Source: Phycisphaerales bacterium
GTDB lineage: Bacteria; Planctomycetota; Phycisphaerae; Sedimentisphaerales; Anaerobacaceae
NCBI GenBank assembly: GCA_020343675.1
Contig: CP070806.1
Coordinates: forward strand, 3,853,510-3,903,859
Length of the DNA: 50,350 nt
Direction: 5' to 3'
Below are positions 8,468 to 17,735 of the stretch, piece by piece. Numbering within the stretch: position 1 is the first letter of the stretch; every line of letters begins with the position of its first letter. A program made the translations under genes and the position numbers. Under the pieces are notes generated by a model. The model saw nothing but the letters and a program-made list of their open reading frames with translations. It had not been told where the DNA came from and ran no database searches.

Positions 8468-9838
8468 ATGCAAAGCGAGCACAAAGAGCCGCACCAGAGG
8501 CCCGCGTGTTCCCGGCGTTCCATACTCAAGGGCTTCGGTGCAGGCGCTGCGGGCCTGAGCCTGGCGAATATGCTCGGAGCTCCCATTGAAGAGCAGGTAG
8601 CCTTCGCCTCGCAAAATGTCAGGCGAAGCTCCAGCCCCTCACAATTGCGAATCACCGACCTGCGCGTAGCGGTGGTCTCGAGAGCGCCGATGCGCTGCCC
8701 GTTGATTCGGATTGATACAAACCAGGACATCTGCGGCTATGGTGAGGTCCGCGATGGGGCCAGCGAGCGCTATGCTCTGATACTCAAGAGCCGCTTGCTC
8801 GGCGAGAATCCGTGCAACGTAGAGCGGGTCTTCAAACGGATCAAGCAATTTGGCTATCACGGCCGACAGGGCGGCGGCGTCTCAGGCGTGGAAATGGCCC
8901 TGTGGGACCTGGCGGGCAAGGCCTACGGCGTCCCGGCCTATCAAATGCTCGGCGGCCGATACCGAGACCGCATAAGGCTCTATGCCGACACGCCCGATGG
9001 AAGAGTGACCGGCCTCAAGAAAAGAGTCGAACAGGGATTCACGTTCCTCAAATACGATTGCGGCATTCGGAGTATAAGGAATGTCCCCGGGGCGCTGAGC
9101 TATCCGGCTGGCGGTACGAACTGGCACGGCAAGCACCCTTTCACGGGCATTCAACTCTCCGACAAAGGAGCGGCCTTGCTGGGCGAGCGTTTCGCCGAGG
9201 CCCGAGAAGCCGTCGGCTGGCAAATCCCGATCGCCTCGGACCACTTCGGCCATATCGGCGTCAATAGCTGCATCAAGCTCGCAAAGGCGGTTCAGCCTTA
9301 CCAGCTTGCATGGCTTGAGGACATGGTCCCGTGGGAATACACCGAGATGTTGAAGGAAATCAAAGGTGCAATTGATGTCCCGCTGCTGACGGGAGAGGAC
9401 ATTTACCTTCTCGATGGTTTCAAGCCGCTGATTGACGAGCATGCCGTGGATATGATTCATCCGGACCTGGCGACAGCCGGTGGTATCATGGAGACCAAGA
9501 AGATCGGCGATTACGCCGAGCAGGCGGGCATCGCGATGGCGATGCATTTCGCGGGCACTCCGGTCTCGTTCATGGCCAATTTGCACTGCGCTGCGGCCAC
9601 AGAGAACTTCACTGTCCTGGAGCACCATTCGGTCGATGTGGACTGGTGGGAGGATCTCGTGACCGGAATCGACAAGCCCCTGCACGCGGATGGTTTTGCC
9701 CGCGTGCCGGAAGGACGGGGGTTAGGCATCGAACTGAATCTTGATGTGGTCAAGGAACATCTTTCGCGCGGTCAGGAACTCTTCGCGCCGACCGAGCAAT
9801 GGAACAGGGACCGCTCCAACGATCGGCTCTGGAGCTGA
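8468..9838 (+). CDS. Mandelate racemase/muconate lactonizing enzyme family protein, Tat leader
   Basis: ATG 8468 is preferred over the upstream in-frame ATG at 8444 because ACGGAGAG lies 5-12 bases before it. The 456-residue product has a twin-arginine leader (CSRRSILKGFGAGAAG). The enolase-superfamily barrel shows K195 (LKYD), metal ligands D258, E284 and E310, then D333 and H360 as a probable dyad. The second Lys of the usual K-x-K pair is replaced by Asp, so the S-face acid/base differs from the paralogue at 401-1600. It likely acts on a sugar acid or similar carboxylate outside the cytoplasm. It lies in the run with the BASS transporter and two further enolase-superfamily genes. Confidence 0.85.
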   Translation: MQSEHKEPHQRPACSRRSILKGFGAGAAGLSLANMLGAPIEEQVAFASQNVRRSSSPSQLRITDLRVAVVSRAPMRCPLIRIDTNQDICGYGEVRDGASERYALILKSRLLGENPCNVERVFKRIKQFGYHGRQGGGVSGVEMALWDLAGKAYGVPAYQMLGGRYRDRIRLYADTPDGRVTGLKKRVEQGFTFLKYDCGIRSIRNVPGALSYPAGGTNWHGKHPFTGIQLSDKGAALLGERFAEAREAVGWQIPIASDHFGHIGVNSCIKLAKAVQPYQLAWLEDMVPWEYTEMLKEIKGAIDVPLLTGEDIYLLDGFKPLIDEHAVDMIHPDLATAGGIMETKKIGDYAEQAGIAMAMHFAGTPVSFMANLHCAAATENFTVLEHHSVDVDWWEDLVTGIDKPLHADGFARVPEGRGLGIELNLDVVKEHLSRGQELFAPTEQWNRDRSNDRLWS

Positions 9839-9876
9839 GATACGCCCACGTATGAAAACTCTTGCACGGGAGCACT

Positions 9877-11211
9877 ATGAGAACGGAAAGCTCGTTTCTG
9901 AGATACTTTAAGTTCATCTTCGGGATCTGCCTGACGGCGGTCGTGGTCATGCTTCTCACCGGGCATCGGGCCTGGGCGGGGCCGCCGCTGATTGCGATGT
10001 TTGGATCGCTGGCCCTCTATTTTATGAGCCATCGGATTCTCAAGAGCTTCGCCTTCACGGTGTGGGTTTTTGCGTTCGTCAGCGCCTCGATGGTTTATCC
10101 CGTTGCCTTTATGAGCTGGTTTGGATTCAATTTGGGCATTCTCATCGTTCCGCTGATTCAGGTTATCATGTTCGGCATGGGCACAACTCTGTGCCTGGCC
10201 GATTTCGGCCGGGTCTTCAAAATGCCCTGGCCCGTCTTCGTGGGATTCGTCTTGCAGTTCTCGGTGATGCCCCTGACCGGGCTGGCTCTGGCCAAAGCAT
10301 TCGGCTTCGACGCTGAAGTCGCCGCCGGTGTCGTTCTGATAGGTTCCTGTCCGGGCGGCGTGGCATCCAACCTGATGACATATCTGGCCGGGGGTAATGT
10401 TGCCTTATCAGTTACGATGACGTCCTGCTCGACATTGGTTTCGCCGCTCATGACGCCTTTCCTGATGGACAAGCTCGCCGGTCAGTTCATCGAGATAAAT
10501 TTCCTGGCAATGATGTTCGGAATCATCAATATGATTATTGTCCCGATAGTTGCGGGCTTAATCGCCAATCGCATCCTGTACGGTCGCCACAAGGCTTTCA
10601 GTTTGGGCGGCGTTTTGGCTTTCGTCGGAGCGGCCTGTGTCCTGCTGGCCGCTGGAATTGGCTTCCTGGCGCCCTCGGCTGTTCTGACCTACGGCGATGC
10701 TTCCCTGTCGAAGGACGGCTTCATCGTCGGGCTCCTGCTCATCGGTGTCGTTGCTATAGCGAAGCTGGTCATCAGTGTTTGGCTGAAGGGGCCGGAAAAC
10801 TGGATGAACAAGGCTTTGCCTATTGTATCCATGGCAGGGATTTGCTTCATCATCGCCATCATTACGGCCCGCTCAGCGGAGAAGCTTATAGCGGTCGGGC
10901 CCTATCTGATCGCCGCGGCGATTATCCACAACTTCGTCGGCTACATACTCGGCTACTGGCTGGCCCGCGCGGGCCGGCTGGACGAGAGTTCGTGCCGGAC
11001 CGTTGCCTTTGAGGTTGGCATGCAGAACGGAGGGATGGCCTCGGGACTGGCCATGAATGTACTCAAGAGCGCCCCGGCTGCTCTGGCCCCGGCCATCTTC
11101 GGCCCCTGGATGAATGTCTCCGGCTCTGTCCTGGCCACCTGGTGGCATCGCAAACCGGTGAGAAAGAACCAACAAGACGCGGAGACGGGTAGCAAAGGAG
11201 ATACACGATGA
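9877..11211 (+). CDS. Bile acid:sodium symporter (BASS)-type transporter
   Basis: The start is ATG 9877, supported by GGGAG four bases upstream; an in-frame upstream start at 9862 lacks one. The ~444-residue protein is strongly hydrophobic, with about ten predicted membrane segments. It carries the two signature stretches of the family, GSCPGGVASNLMTYLAGGN and EVGMQNGGMASGLA. Family members are sodium-coupled importers of organic anions such as bile acids, pantoate and keto acids. Its position between two enolase-superfamily enzymes suggests import of the acid they make or use. The stop overlaps the next start by ATGA (11208-11211), implying translational coupling with the mannonate-dehydratase-like gene. 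Confidence 0.9.
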   Translation: MRTESSFLRYFKFIFGICLTAVVVMLLTGHRAWAGPPLIAMFGSLALYFMSHRILKSFAFTVWVFAFVSASMVYPVAFMSWFGFNLGILIVPLIQVIMFGMGTTLCLADFGRVFKMPWPVFVGFVLQFSVMPLTGLALAKAFGFDAEVAAGVVLIGSCPGGVASNLMTYLAGGNVALSVTMTSCSTLVSPLMTPFLMDKLAGQFIEINFLAMMFGIINMIIVPIVAGLIANRILYGRHKAFSLGGVLAFVGAACVLLAAGIGFLAPSAVLTYGDASLSKDGFIVGLLLIGVVAIAKLVISVWLKGPENWMNKALPIVSMAGICFIIAIITARSAEKLIAVGPYLIAAAIIHNFVGYILGYWLARAGRLDESSCRTVAFEVGMQNGGMASGLAMNVLKSAPAALAPAIFGPWMNVSGSVLATWWHRKPVRKNQQDAETGSKGDTR

Positions 11212-12542
11212 ATCGGCGCAGTCTGATGAAGTCAGTAGGGTTTGGCATCGCGGCCGGTACCCTGGGAATTGCCTCGCGAGGCGACGAGACACTCGCGAAT
11301 GAATATGCAAAAGCAACGAAGGGACTGCCTCCGTTGAAGATCACGAACGTCAAGGCCATTCTGACGGCTCCCGAAGGCATACGCCTGTGCGTCGTCAAGG
11401 TCGAGACAAGCGAGCCGGGCCTGTATGGTCTGGGCTGCGCGACCTTCAATCAGCGGCCTTTGCCGGTGGTGGTGGCCGTGGACGAATACCTGAGTCCGTT
11501 TGCAAAGGGAAGGGACGCCGACAACATCGAAGATATGTGGCAAAACGCGTACACGAGTTCCTATTGGCGCAACGGCCCGGTTCTCAACAACGCCCTGAGC
11601 GGCCTGGACCAGGCCCTGTGGGACATCAAAGGCAAGCGCGCGAATATGCCCGTCTATCAACTGCTTGGAGGCAAGTGCCGGTTTGCGGTGGACTGCTACA
11701 CCCATTGCAGCGGTCAGGATCTTAGCCGGATCGAGGCCAGCGTCCGCCGGGGATTGGAGCGAGGATTCCGATACATCCGAATACAACGGGGCGGGTACGG
11801 CTCGCCTCACCTCTCGAAAGAGGCCGGGTACAAGGAGGCGGGATTTGCCCTGAAGTCGGATTCCACAATGGAGGTCAGACCTTACGTGGAAGGGACGGTG
11901 GAGATGTTCGGGCACGTCCGCAGCACGTTTGGCCCAGAGGTCGAATTGCTCCACGATATTCACGAGCGGATTCCGCCGATAGAGGCCATAAACCTGGTGA
12001 AACGGTTGGAGCCGTACAGGCCGTTCTTCATCGAGGATCCTTTTGCGCCCGAAGACAACGGATATTTCAAATTGCTCCGGCAGCAAACGAGCGTGCCGAT
12101 TGCCATGGGCGAGCTGTTCAACAACCCGCATGAATGGACGGGGCTCATCTGCGAGAGGCTCATCGATTTTATCCGGGTCCATATTTCGCAGGTAGGGGGG
12201 CTGAGCGTCGCGCGGAAGATCGCCACACTGTGTGAATGGTTCAACGTGCGCTCCGCGTGGCATGGTCCGGGCGATGTCTCACCCGTCGGGCACGCGGCCA
12301 ATGCCCACCTTGATCTGGCCATTCCGAACTTCGGTATCCAGGAAAGCGTTCGTTTCAGCGATAGAACAAGAGAGGTCTTTTCCGGCTGTCCCACGGTCAA
12401 GAACGGCTACATGTACGTGAATGAAGCCCCGGGCTTCGGTGTGGATATCGACGAAAAACTCGCGGCTAAATTCCCGTTGCCCGAACACCCGGGCTATTGG
12501 AGACCGGTGCGCAGAAGCGACGGCACGGCGGTTCGGCCGTAG
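11208..12542 (+). CDS. Mannonate-dehydratase-like enolase superfamily enzyme (ManD/RspA group)
   Basis: A 444-residue protein with a twin-arginine-like start (MNRRSLMKSV). Barrel residues D250, H252, E276, E302 and H352 match the spacing of the ManD group (D-x-H, E, E, H), and the C-terminal WHGPGDVSPVG stretch is characteristic. Known ManD enzymes dehydrate D-mannonate or D-gluconate to 2-keto-3-deoxygluconate; many homologues have low activity or other substrates. The substrate here is therefore not certain. The start codon overlaps the stop of the BASS transporter gene, tying dehydration to transport of an acid. The Tat-like leader would place it outside the cytoplasm, which is unusual for a catabolic dehydratase but recurs across this locus. 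Confidence 0.85.
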   Translation: MNRRSLMKSVGFGIAAGTLGIASRGDETLANEYAKATKGLPPLKITNVKAILTAPEGIRLCVVKVETSEPGLYGLGCATFNQRPLPVVVAVDEYLSPFAKGRDADNIEDMWQNAYTSSYWRNGPVLNNALSGLDQALWDIKGKRANMPVYQLLGGKCRFAVDCYTHCSGQDLSRIEASVRRGLERGFRYIRIQRGGYGSPHLSKEAGYKEAGFALKSDSTMEVRPYVEGTVEMFGHVRSTFGPEVELLHDIHERIPPIEAINLVKRLEPYRPFFIEDPFAPEDNGYFKLLRQQTSVPIAMGELFNNPHEWTGLICERLIDFIRVHISQVGGLSVARKIATLCEWFNVRSAWHGPGDVSPVGHAANAHLDLAIPNFGIQESVRFSDRTREVFSGCPTVKNGYMYVNEAPGFGVDIDEKLAAKFPLPEHPGYWRPVRRSDGTAVRP

Positions 12543-12581
12543 AAACGATAATGTCCATTTTACGACGGAGCAGCGTTGAGC

Positions 12582-14744
12582 ATGAACCGAAGAGATTTCA
12601 TGCAAACGTCGGTGGCCGCTGGCGCGTATGCAGCTCTTGGGGCGTCGTGGGGTGTCGCCGCCGAGAATGGCCAGTCGTGGTTTGACCGGCCGATGCGCTG
12701 GGCACAGTTGGTCCTTGTCGAGAATGACCCGGGCCGGTTCGATCCGGATTTCTGGCTGGATTACTTCAAGCGCGTGCACGCCGACGGCGCGTGCCTCAGC
12801 GCCGGAGGCGCCGTGGCGTACTACCCCACCGAGATTCCCTTGCATCATCGCAGCGACTGGCTCGGGGACACGGACCCGTTCGGCTATCTGGTTCGTGGCT
12901 GTCGAGCGATGGATATGGCGGTTATCGCCCGTACCGATCCGCACGCGACGTGGAACAACACGCACAAAGCTCATCCGGATTGGATAGCCGTCGATTCAAG
13001 CGGGCAGAAACGACGCCACTGGTCGAATCCTGAGCTGTGGGTCACCTGCGCGCTGGGCCCCTACAATTTTGACTTCATGACGCAGGTTCACGAGGAGATC
13101 ATGAAGCTTTATCAACTGGATGGAATCTTCTCGAATCGCTGGGCGGGCCACGGGACCTGCTACTGTGAGCACTGTGTTGAGAATTTCAAATCCTTCGCCG
13201 GGACGGAGCTGCCTAAGACCAGCAATCGCCATGACCCGGCGTACCGCAAGTACTCGCAGTGGCGCATCGAGCGGCTCAGGGAATTGTGGTTTCTCTGGGA
13301 CCGGACGATTCGCAACGTCAAATCCACGTCACGATATATTCCCAACGGGTTCCCCGATAATGTCGTGACCGGGGCTTTATCTGACATTTTCTTTACCGAC
13401 CACCAGGCGCGGAGGGGAGTCATTCCCCCCTGGTCGAATGGCAAGCGGGCCAAGGAGCTCCGCGCAACGATGGGCATGAAGCCTTTGGGCGGCATATTCA
13501 GCGTCGGTCTGGAGGAGCCGTACCGGTGGAAGGATTCGGTGCAAAGCGAGGCGGAGATCCGGATCTGGGTGGCCGAAGGAACGGCCAACAACATGCGGCC
13601 ATGGTTCGTCAAGTTCTCGGGAACCCTCTACGACCGGCGCTGGCTCAAGGTGGTTGAGGGAATCTATCAGTGGCACTACCGCAACGAACGCTACCTGCGA
13701 AATGTGGCTCCGCTGGCCCGGGTGGGAGTGATCTATTCGGAGCAGACCGAGCGTCACTATGGCGGCCGACAATGGCAAGAGCAGAGCAGCGGCCACGAGC
13801 TCGGGATGTACCACGCTCTCATCGAGGCGCGCATACCGTTCGAGATGGTCAACGACCGCCTGCTCGATGCCGAGCACCTCAAGCCGTTCAGACTGCTGAT
13901 TCTTCCGAACATCGCGGCTCTTTCCGACACTCAGTGCGGCCAGCTCAGGCAATACGTCAAGCACGGGGGTAATCTGGTGGCGACCTTCGAGACATCACTC
14001 TACGATGAACAAGGCAAAGCGCGGTCGGACTTTGGTCTGGCGGATATATTCGGAGTATCGTACGACGGGCGCGTCGAGGGGCCGATGAAGAACTCGTATC
14101 TGAGACTCAAGCCCGATGCCAAGAGCGGCCGGTTCCATTCCGTCCTGGACGGGCTGCACGACGCGTACAGAATCATCAACGGAATCTGGCGGCTTCAGGT
14201 CAAAGCGCAGGCGGATTTTTCTACTCCTGTCACGCTGATACCGAGCTATCCCGATTTGCCGATGGAACACGTCTATCCGCGCAAGCCCGATACGGATATC
14301 CGCGAATTGTACCTCAGAGAGTTTGGAGAAAGCCGGGTTGCTTATATTCCCTGGGACATAGACCGGACGTTCTGGAGAATAATGAATGTGGACCACGGCA
14401 GGCTTCTACGAAACATCGTCACGTGGGCGGCAAATGAAGAACCTGCCGTCGAAGTCACGGGTCCCGGGATTCTCGATGTCACCGTATGGCGGCAGGCCAA
14501 ATCAATGACCATCCATCTCGTGAACCTGACCAATCCCATGATGATGAAAGGTCCCTTCCGGGAGTTCATCCCCGTCGGGCAGCAGAAGGTCCGAATCCGC
14601 ATCCCGCAAAATACGAAAATTGAACGGGCTCATCTATTGGTGAGCGATAGAACTTTGGCCTTCCAAATCGAACGCGATACTATCGAGCTCACGGTGCCTT
14701 CGATTCTCGATCACGAAGTCATCGCATTGGATGTAAGCACGTGA
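12582..14744 (+). CDS. Putative glycoside hydrolase, GHL6-like barrel with GATase-like domain, Tat leader
   Basis: A 720-residue protein starting MNRRDFMQTSVAAG, a Tat-type leader. A TTG six bases earlier (12576) is better spaced from GGAG and could be the true start. Residues ~35-350 resemble the hypothetical glycosyl hydrolase 6 (GHL6) TIM barrel, including the C-Y-C-E-H-C segment near residue 195 that such proteins carry. Residues ~380-520 look like the beta-galactosidase trimerisation/class-I glutamine-amidotransferase-like domain (RLLILPNIAALSD). A beta-rich C-terminus follows. It probably hydrolyses an exposed glycoside; no catalytic pair can be assigned with confidence. It sits between the ManD-like and third enolase-superfamily genes. 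Confidence 0.7.
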   Translation: MNRRDFMQTSVAAGAYAALGASWGVAAENGQSWFDRPMRWAQLVLVENDPGRFDPDFWLDYFKRVHADGACLSAGGAVAYYPTEIPLHHRSDWLGDTDPFGYLVRGCRAMDMAVIARTDPHATWNNTHKAHPDWIAVDSSGQKRRHWSNPELWVTCALGPYNFDFMTQVHEEIMKLYQLDGIFSNRWAGHGTCYCEHCVENFKSFAGTELPKTSNRHDPAYRKYSQWRIERLRELWFLWDRTIRNVKSTSRYIPNGFPDNVVTGALSDIFFTDHQARRGVIPPWSNGKRAKELRATMGMKPLGGIFSVGLEEPYRWKDSVQSEAEIRIWVAEGTANNMRPWFVKFSGTLYDRRWLKVVEGIYQWHYRNERYLRNVAPLARVGVIYSEQTERHYGGRQWQEQSSGHELGMYHALIEARIPFEMVNDRLLDAEHLKPFRLLILPNIAALSDTQCGQLRQYVKHGGNLVATFETSLYDEQGKARSDFGLADIFGVSYDGRVEGPMKNSYLRLKPDAKSGRFHSVLDGLHDAYRIINGIWRLQVKAQADFSTPVTLIPSYPDLPMEHVYPRKPDTDIRELYLREFGESRVAYIPWDIDRTFWRIMNVDHGRLLRNIVTWAANEEPAVEVTGPGILDVTVWRQAKSMTIHLVNLTNPMMMKGPFREFIPVGQQKVRIRIPQNTKIERAHLLVSDRTLAFQIERDTIELTVPSILDHEVIALDVST

Positions 14745-14787
14745 GTGTATGGAACACCGTTCTCCAACGAAAGGAGAGGCAGATTGT

Positions 14788-15981
14788 ATGAAACGACGCA
14801 ATTTTCTGACGGGCCTTGCCGCTCTGGGTGCGATTCCTCATCTCGGCGGGGGTGCCGAAGATGTCCGTGAGACCCGCGCCGGTGCGCCGACGAGTGTGAA
14901 AATCACCAACGTCGAAGTCCTTCAAGTGACGGGAAGGAAAAACAGAAAGGCCCTCTATCTGAAGGTTCAAACCGACGAAGGCGCAGCCGGTCTTTATGGG
15001 CCTATCGATAACGAGGCGGCGTTGTTCGTCGATCGTTTCTTCAAGAGATCCCTGATCGGGCAGGACCCGCTGGCCTACGGAGCGTATTGGGACAAAATGT
15101 TCCGCGCCAGCCGGCACTCGCGGGGCAGTCACTATCTCATCGGGCTGTCCGCTGTGGACAACGCCCTCTGGGATCTTCGGGGCCGGCTGCTTGGGTTGCC
15201 CGTCTATCGGCTGCTGGGAGGCTCACGCAACAAGGTCAGGGCCTATGCCAGTTGTCTGGGATTCTCGCAGGAACCGTCGGCTCTACAGGCAAAGGTCCGC
15301 GAGTTGAAGCAACAGGGCTATCGGCATCAGAAGTGGTTTGTGCGGGATCGCGGCCCGGCGTACGGTCCGGAAGGTGTCCAGAAGGATGTGCAGGTCGTGC
15401 GACTGGCTCGCGAAGCGGCCGGGGATGATGTGGACCTGATGTTCGATGCGTTCTGGAAGTGGGACCTGCAATACGCATTGGCCTGGGCCAGGCGGGCTGA
15501 GCAATACAACCCACGATGGATAGAAGAACCTTTCCAGACCGCGGACCTGGACGCCTTCATCGAGTTCAGTCGCGAAACGTCGATTCCGGTGGCCACGGGC
15601 GAGCATTTCTACGGTCGATGGGACGTCCATAAATTCCTCAAGGCCGACGCCATCATGGTGGTCCAGGCGGACCCGGAATGGTGCGGCGGAGTCAGTGAGC
15701 TGGTGAAAATATGCACGTTGGCTTCCGTACACGGCGTGAACGTGATCCCGCATGGTCACAGCCTCCACGCCGCAATGCACGTGGTGGCCAGCCAGCCGGT
15801 CGAGGTCTGTCCTCTCGTGGAGTACCTCATCCAGAAGATGAGCGGTTATTACGATTTTGAGAAGCACCGGCCCAGACCCGTGGAGGGCATGCTGGAACTG
15901 CCCGACCGGCCCGGTTTCGGCATCGAGCTGGACGAGTCCAGGATTGAAGATATTCGCCCCGTGTCATGGCAGCAGGGGTGA
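14788..15981 (+). CDS. Mandelate racemase/muconate lactonizing enzyme family protein
   Basis: ATG 14788 is preferred over the in-frame ATG 14749 because AAGGAGAGG lies just upstream of it. The 397-residue protein begins MKRRNFLTGLAALGA (Tat-like). Barrel residues are K182 (Q-K-W), metal ligands D220, E246 and E272, D295, and a C-terminal H322-G-H324. It is about 20-25% shorter in leader and loops than the paralogue at 8468. The family role is proton abstraction from sugar acids or related carboxylates; the substrate is unknown. It is the last gene of the plus-strand run and ends 22 bases from the convergent sulfatase. Confidence 0.85.
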   Translation: MKRRNFLTGLAALGAIPHLGGGAEDVRETRAGAPTSVKITNVEVLQVTGRKNRKALYLKVQTDEGAAGLYGPIDNEAALFVDRFFKRSLIGQDPLAYGAYWDKMFRASRHSRGSHYLIGLSAVDNALWDLRGRLLGLPVYRLLGGSRNKVRAYASCLGFSQEPSALQAKVRELKQQGYRHQKWFVRDRGPAYGPEGVQKDVQVVRLAREAAGDDVDLMFDAFWKWDLQYALAWARRAEQYNPRWIEEPFQTADLDAFIEFSRETSIPVATGEHFYGRWDVHKFLKADAIMVVQADPEWCGGVSELVKICTLASVHGVNVIPHGHSLHAAMHVVASQPVEVCPLVEYLIQKMSGYYDFEKHRPRPVEGMLELPDRPGFGIELDESRIEDIRPVSWQQG

Positions 15982-16003
15982 AACACGTAGCCGTATCGAG
16001 CCC

Positions 16004-17500
16004 CTATTCTGGACGCCAGGGCTGTGGGCCGCCATCTTTCGGTTCCAGGAACTTCGCATCGACCTGCCTGTACCAGGCGTGCAGCTTGGCACGCATCTGC
16101 TCGACGCGCTGCGGGTATTGAGCTGCCAGGTCCTCACGTTCGCCGATATCCATCTGAAGGTCGTACAGATGGACCCGACCATCTTCGAATCGTTCGATAA
16201 GCTTCCAATCGCCCATGCGGATGGCGCCGCCCGGGAAGCCGCCTTGGTTGGAATAGTGCGGGTAGTGCCAGTAGATGGCGTCCCGGTCGATGTTTGTGGC
16301 ACCCTTGAGCAATGGGACCAGTGATGTGCCGTCCAAGTGCTGGCTCTTCTGCGGAGGCAGGCCCGCCATATCGAGAATGGTCGGGTAGAAATCCGTACTG
16401 ATTACGGGGACATCACATGCCGAACCGGGCTTGGTCACTCCGGGCCAGCGTATCAGGAAGGGCTCGCGGATGCCGCCTTCGTACAGCCAGCCCTTGCCCC
16501 CTCGCAGCGGCAGGTTGGATGTTGGCGATCCTTCGCTGGTGGAAAGCCCGCCGTTGTCGGACATCAGAATGACAGCCGTACTGTCGGCGATGCCCAGTTC
16601 CTCAAGCTTATCCAGCACGCGACCGATCTGCTCGTCCATGGCCTCGACCATAGCGCCGTAAACCGCGTGAGCCTGGCGGAGGCGTACCTGCCGCTCTTTC
16701 TTCGCAGGCCATACCTGCTCTTCCGGGCCGAACTCTCGCTCGTCGGTGTCCAATAGGTTCTGACGTTTGGCCTTGTACCTGGCGACCAGGTCCTCACGGC
16801 CCTGAAGCGGAGTGTGGACTGAGTAGAACGCCAGATAGAGCAGGAACGGTGTGTTTCTGCACTTGTCCAGAATCTTCATCGATGCATCAGTCAGGACCTT
16901 CGGCAGGTGCGAGCCTTTGGGATAATCGCCCAGCCGGGGGTTCTCGAACGGGGCAAAGTAACCGCCGCGAGGCGAACCGACCGACCAGCCGCCGACATTA
17001 ACATCGAACCCTTGATTCTCGGGCCAGTATTTATCCTCTGTGCCGAGATGCCATTTGCCGAGGAAGGCCGTTTTGTAGCCGTGTTCCTTCAGGGCCTCTG
17101 CCAGAGTAACTTCCTCCAGAGGCATCCAGTCATTGAGCGGTGCGCCGTTGAATCGCCCCGAGCGCTTGCCGCTGAACCAGTTGGTCGCATCGACCCGCGA
17201 GGGATACTTGCCCGTCATGATGCTGTATCGCGTGGGGCTGCACACCGGGTTGGCCGCATAGCCATTCGTGAAGTTCATGCCGGAACGAGCCAGGCGGTCG
17301 ATGTTCGGCGTCTCATAGAAACAGTTCGGATTATTCGCACCGATGTCCATCCATCCGAAATCATCGACGAGAAAGAACACGAAATTCATCGGCTTCCTGT
17401 CTGCAGCAGCGTGTATGGATGCGCGCGGGTGTAACAGCGTGGCCGCAAGGCCCCCGAGCAGGGTCTTCATGAATTCACGTCGCGTGGCATTCTCTCTCAT
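16004..17500 (-). CDS. Sulfatase (formylglycine type), Tat leader
   Basis: A 498-residue arylsulfatase-like enzyme. The leader MRENATRREFMKTLLGG is twin-arginine type. The metal pair D46-D47 (LVDDFGW) and the motif C87-S-P89-T-R91 are intact, so formylglycine conversion is expected. GKWHLG (the active-site Lys/His region) and MSDNGG (second metal region) are also present. It should remove sulfate from a carbohydrate or aryl substrate in the periplasm. GGAG eight bases upstream supports the start. It is a single gene between the plus-strand catabolic run and the divergent oxidoreductase pair at 17736. Confidence 0.93.
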   Translation of the reverse strand: MRENATRREFMKTLLGGLAATLLHPRASIHAAADRKPMNFVFFLVDDFGWMDIGANNPNCFYETPNIDRLARSGMNFTNGYAANPVCSPTRYSIMTGKYPSRVDATNWFSGKRSGRFNGAPLNDWMPLEEVTLAEALKEHGYKTAFLGKWHLGTEDKYWPENQGFDVNVGGWSVGSPRGGYFAPFENPRLGDYPKGSHLPKVLTDASMKILDKCRNTPFLLYLAFYSVHTPLQGREDLVARYKAKRQNLLDTDEREFGPEEQVWPAKKERQVRLRQAHAVYGAMVEAMDEQIGRVLDKLEELGIADSTAVILMSDNGGLSTSEGSPTSNLPLRGGKGWLYEGGIREPFLIRWPGVTKPGSACDVPVISTDFYPTILDMAGLPPQKSQHLDGTSLVPLLKGATNIDRDAIYWHYPHYSNQGGFPGGAIRMGDWKLIERFEDGRVHLYDLQMDIGEREDLAAQYPQRVEQMRAKLHAWYRQVDAKFLEPKDGGPQPWRPE

Positions 17501-17735
17501 TTTCGGTCTCCGTTATCATGGTGGTAATGGATTGGAGGTCGGCACATTCCTCAGTCATGGGCCGTCAACAAACGGCTCATTCCGTTGCAGAGATTCCTGC
17601 GTCAGGATATCACAAGCAGCTTGAAATGTGAAACTAAAAACGATAAGCTCCTTTGATGAGGTCTCATTAGGTGATGACCGTCTGGATCGGCGAGGAAACA
17701 CGTATGATGATCGCCAGCAAAAGTGGAGTTTGACT

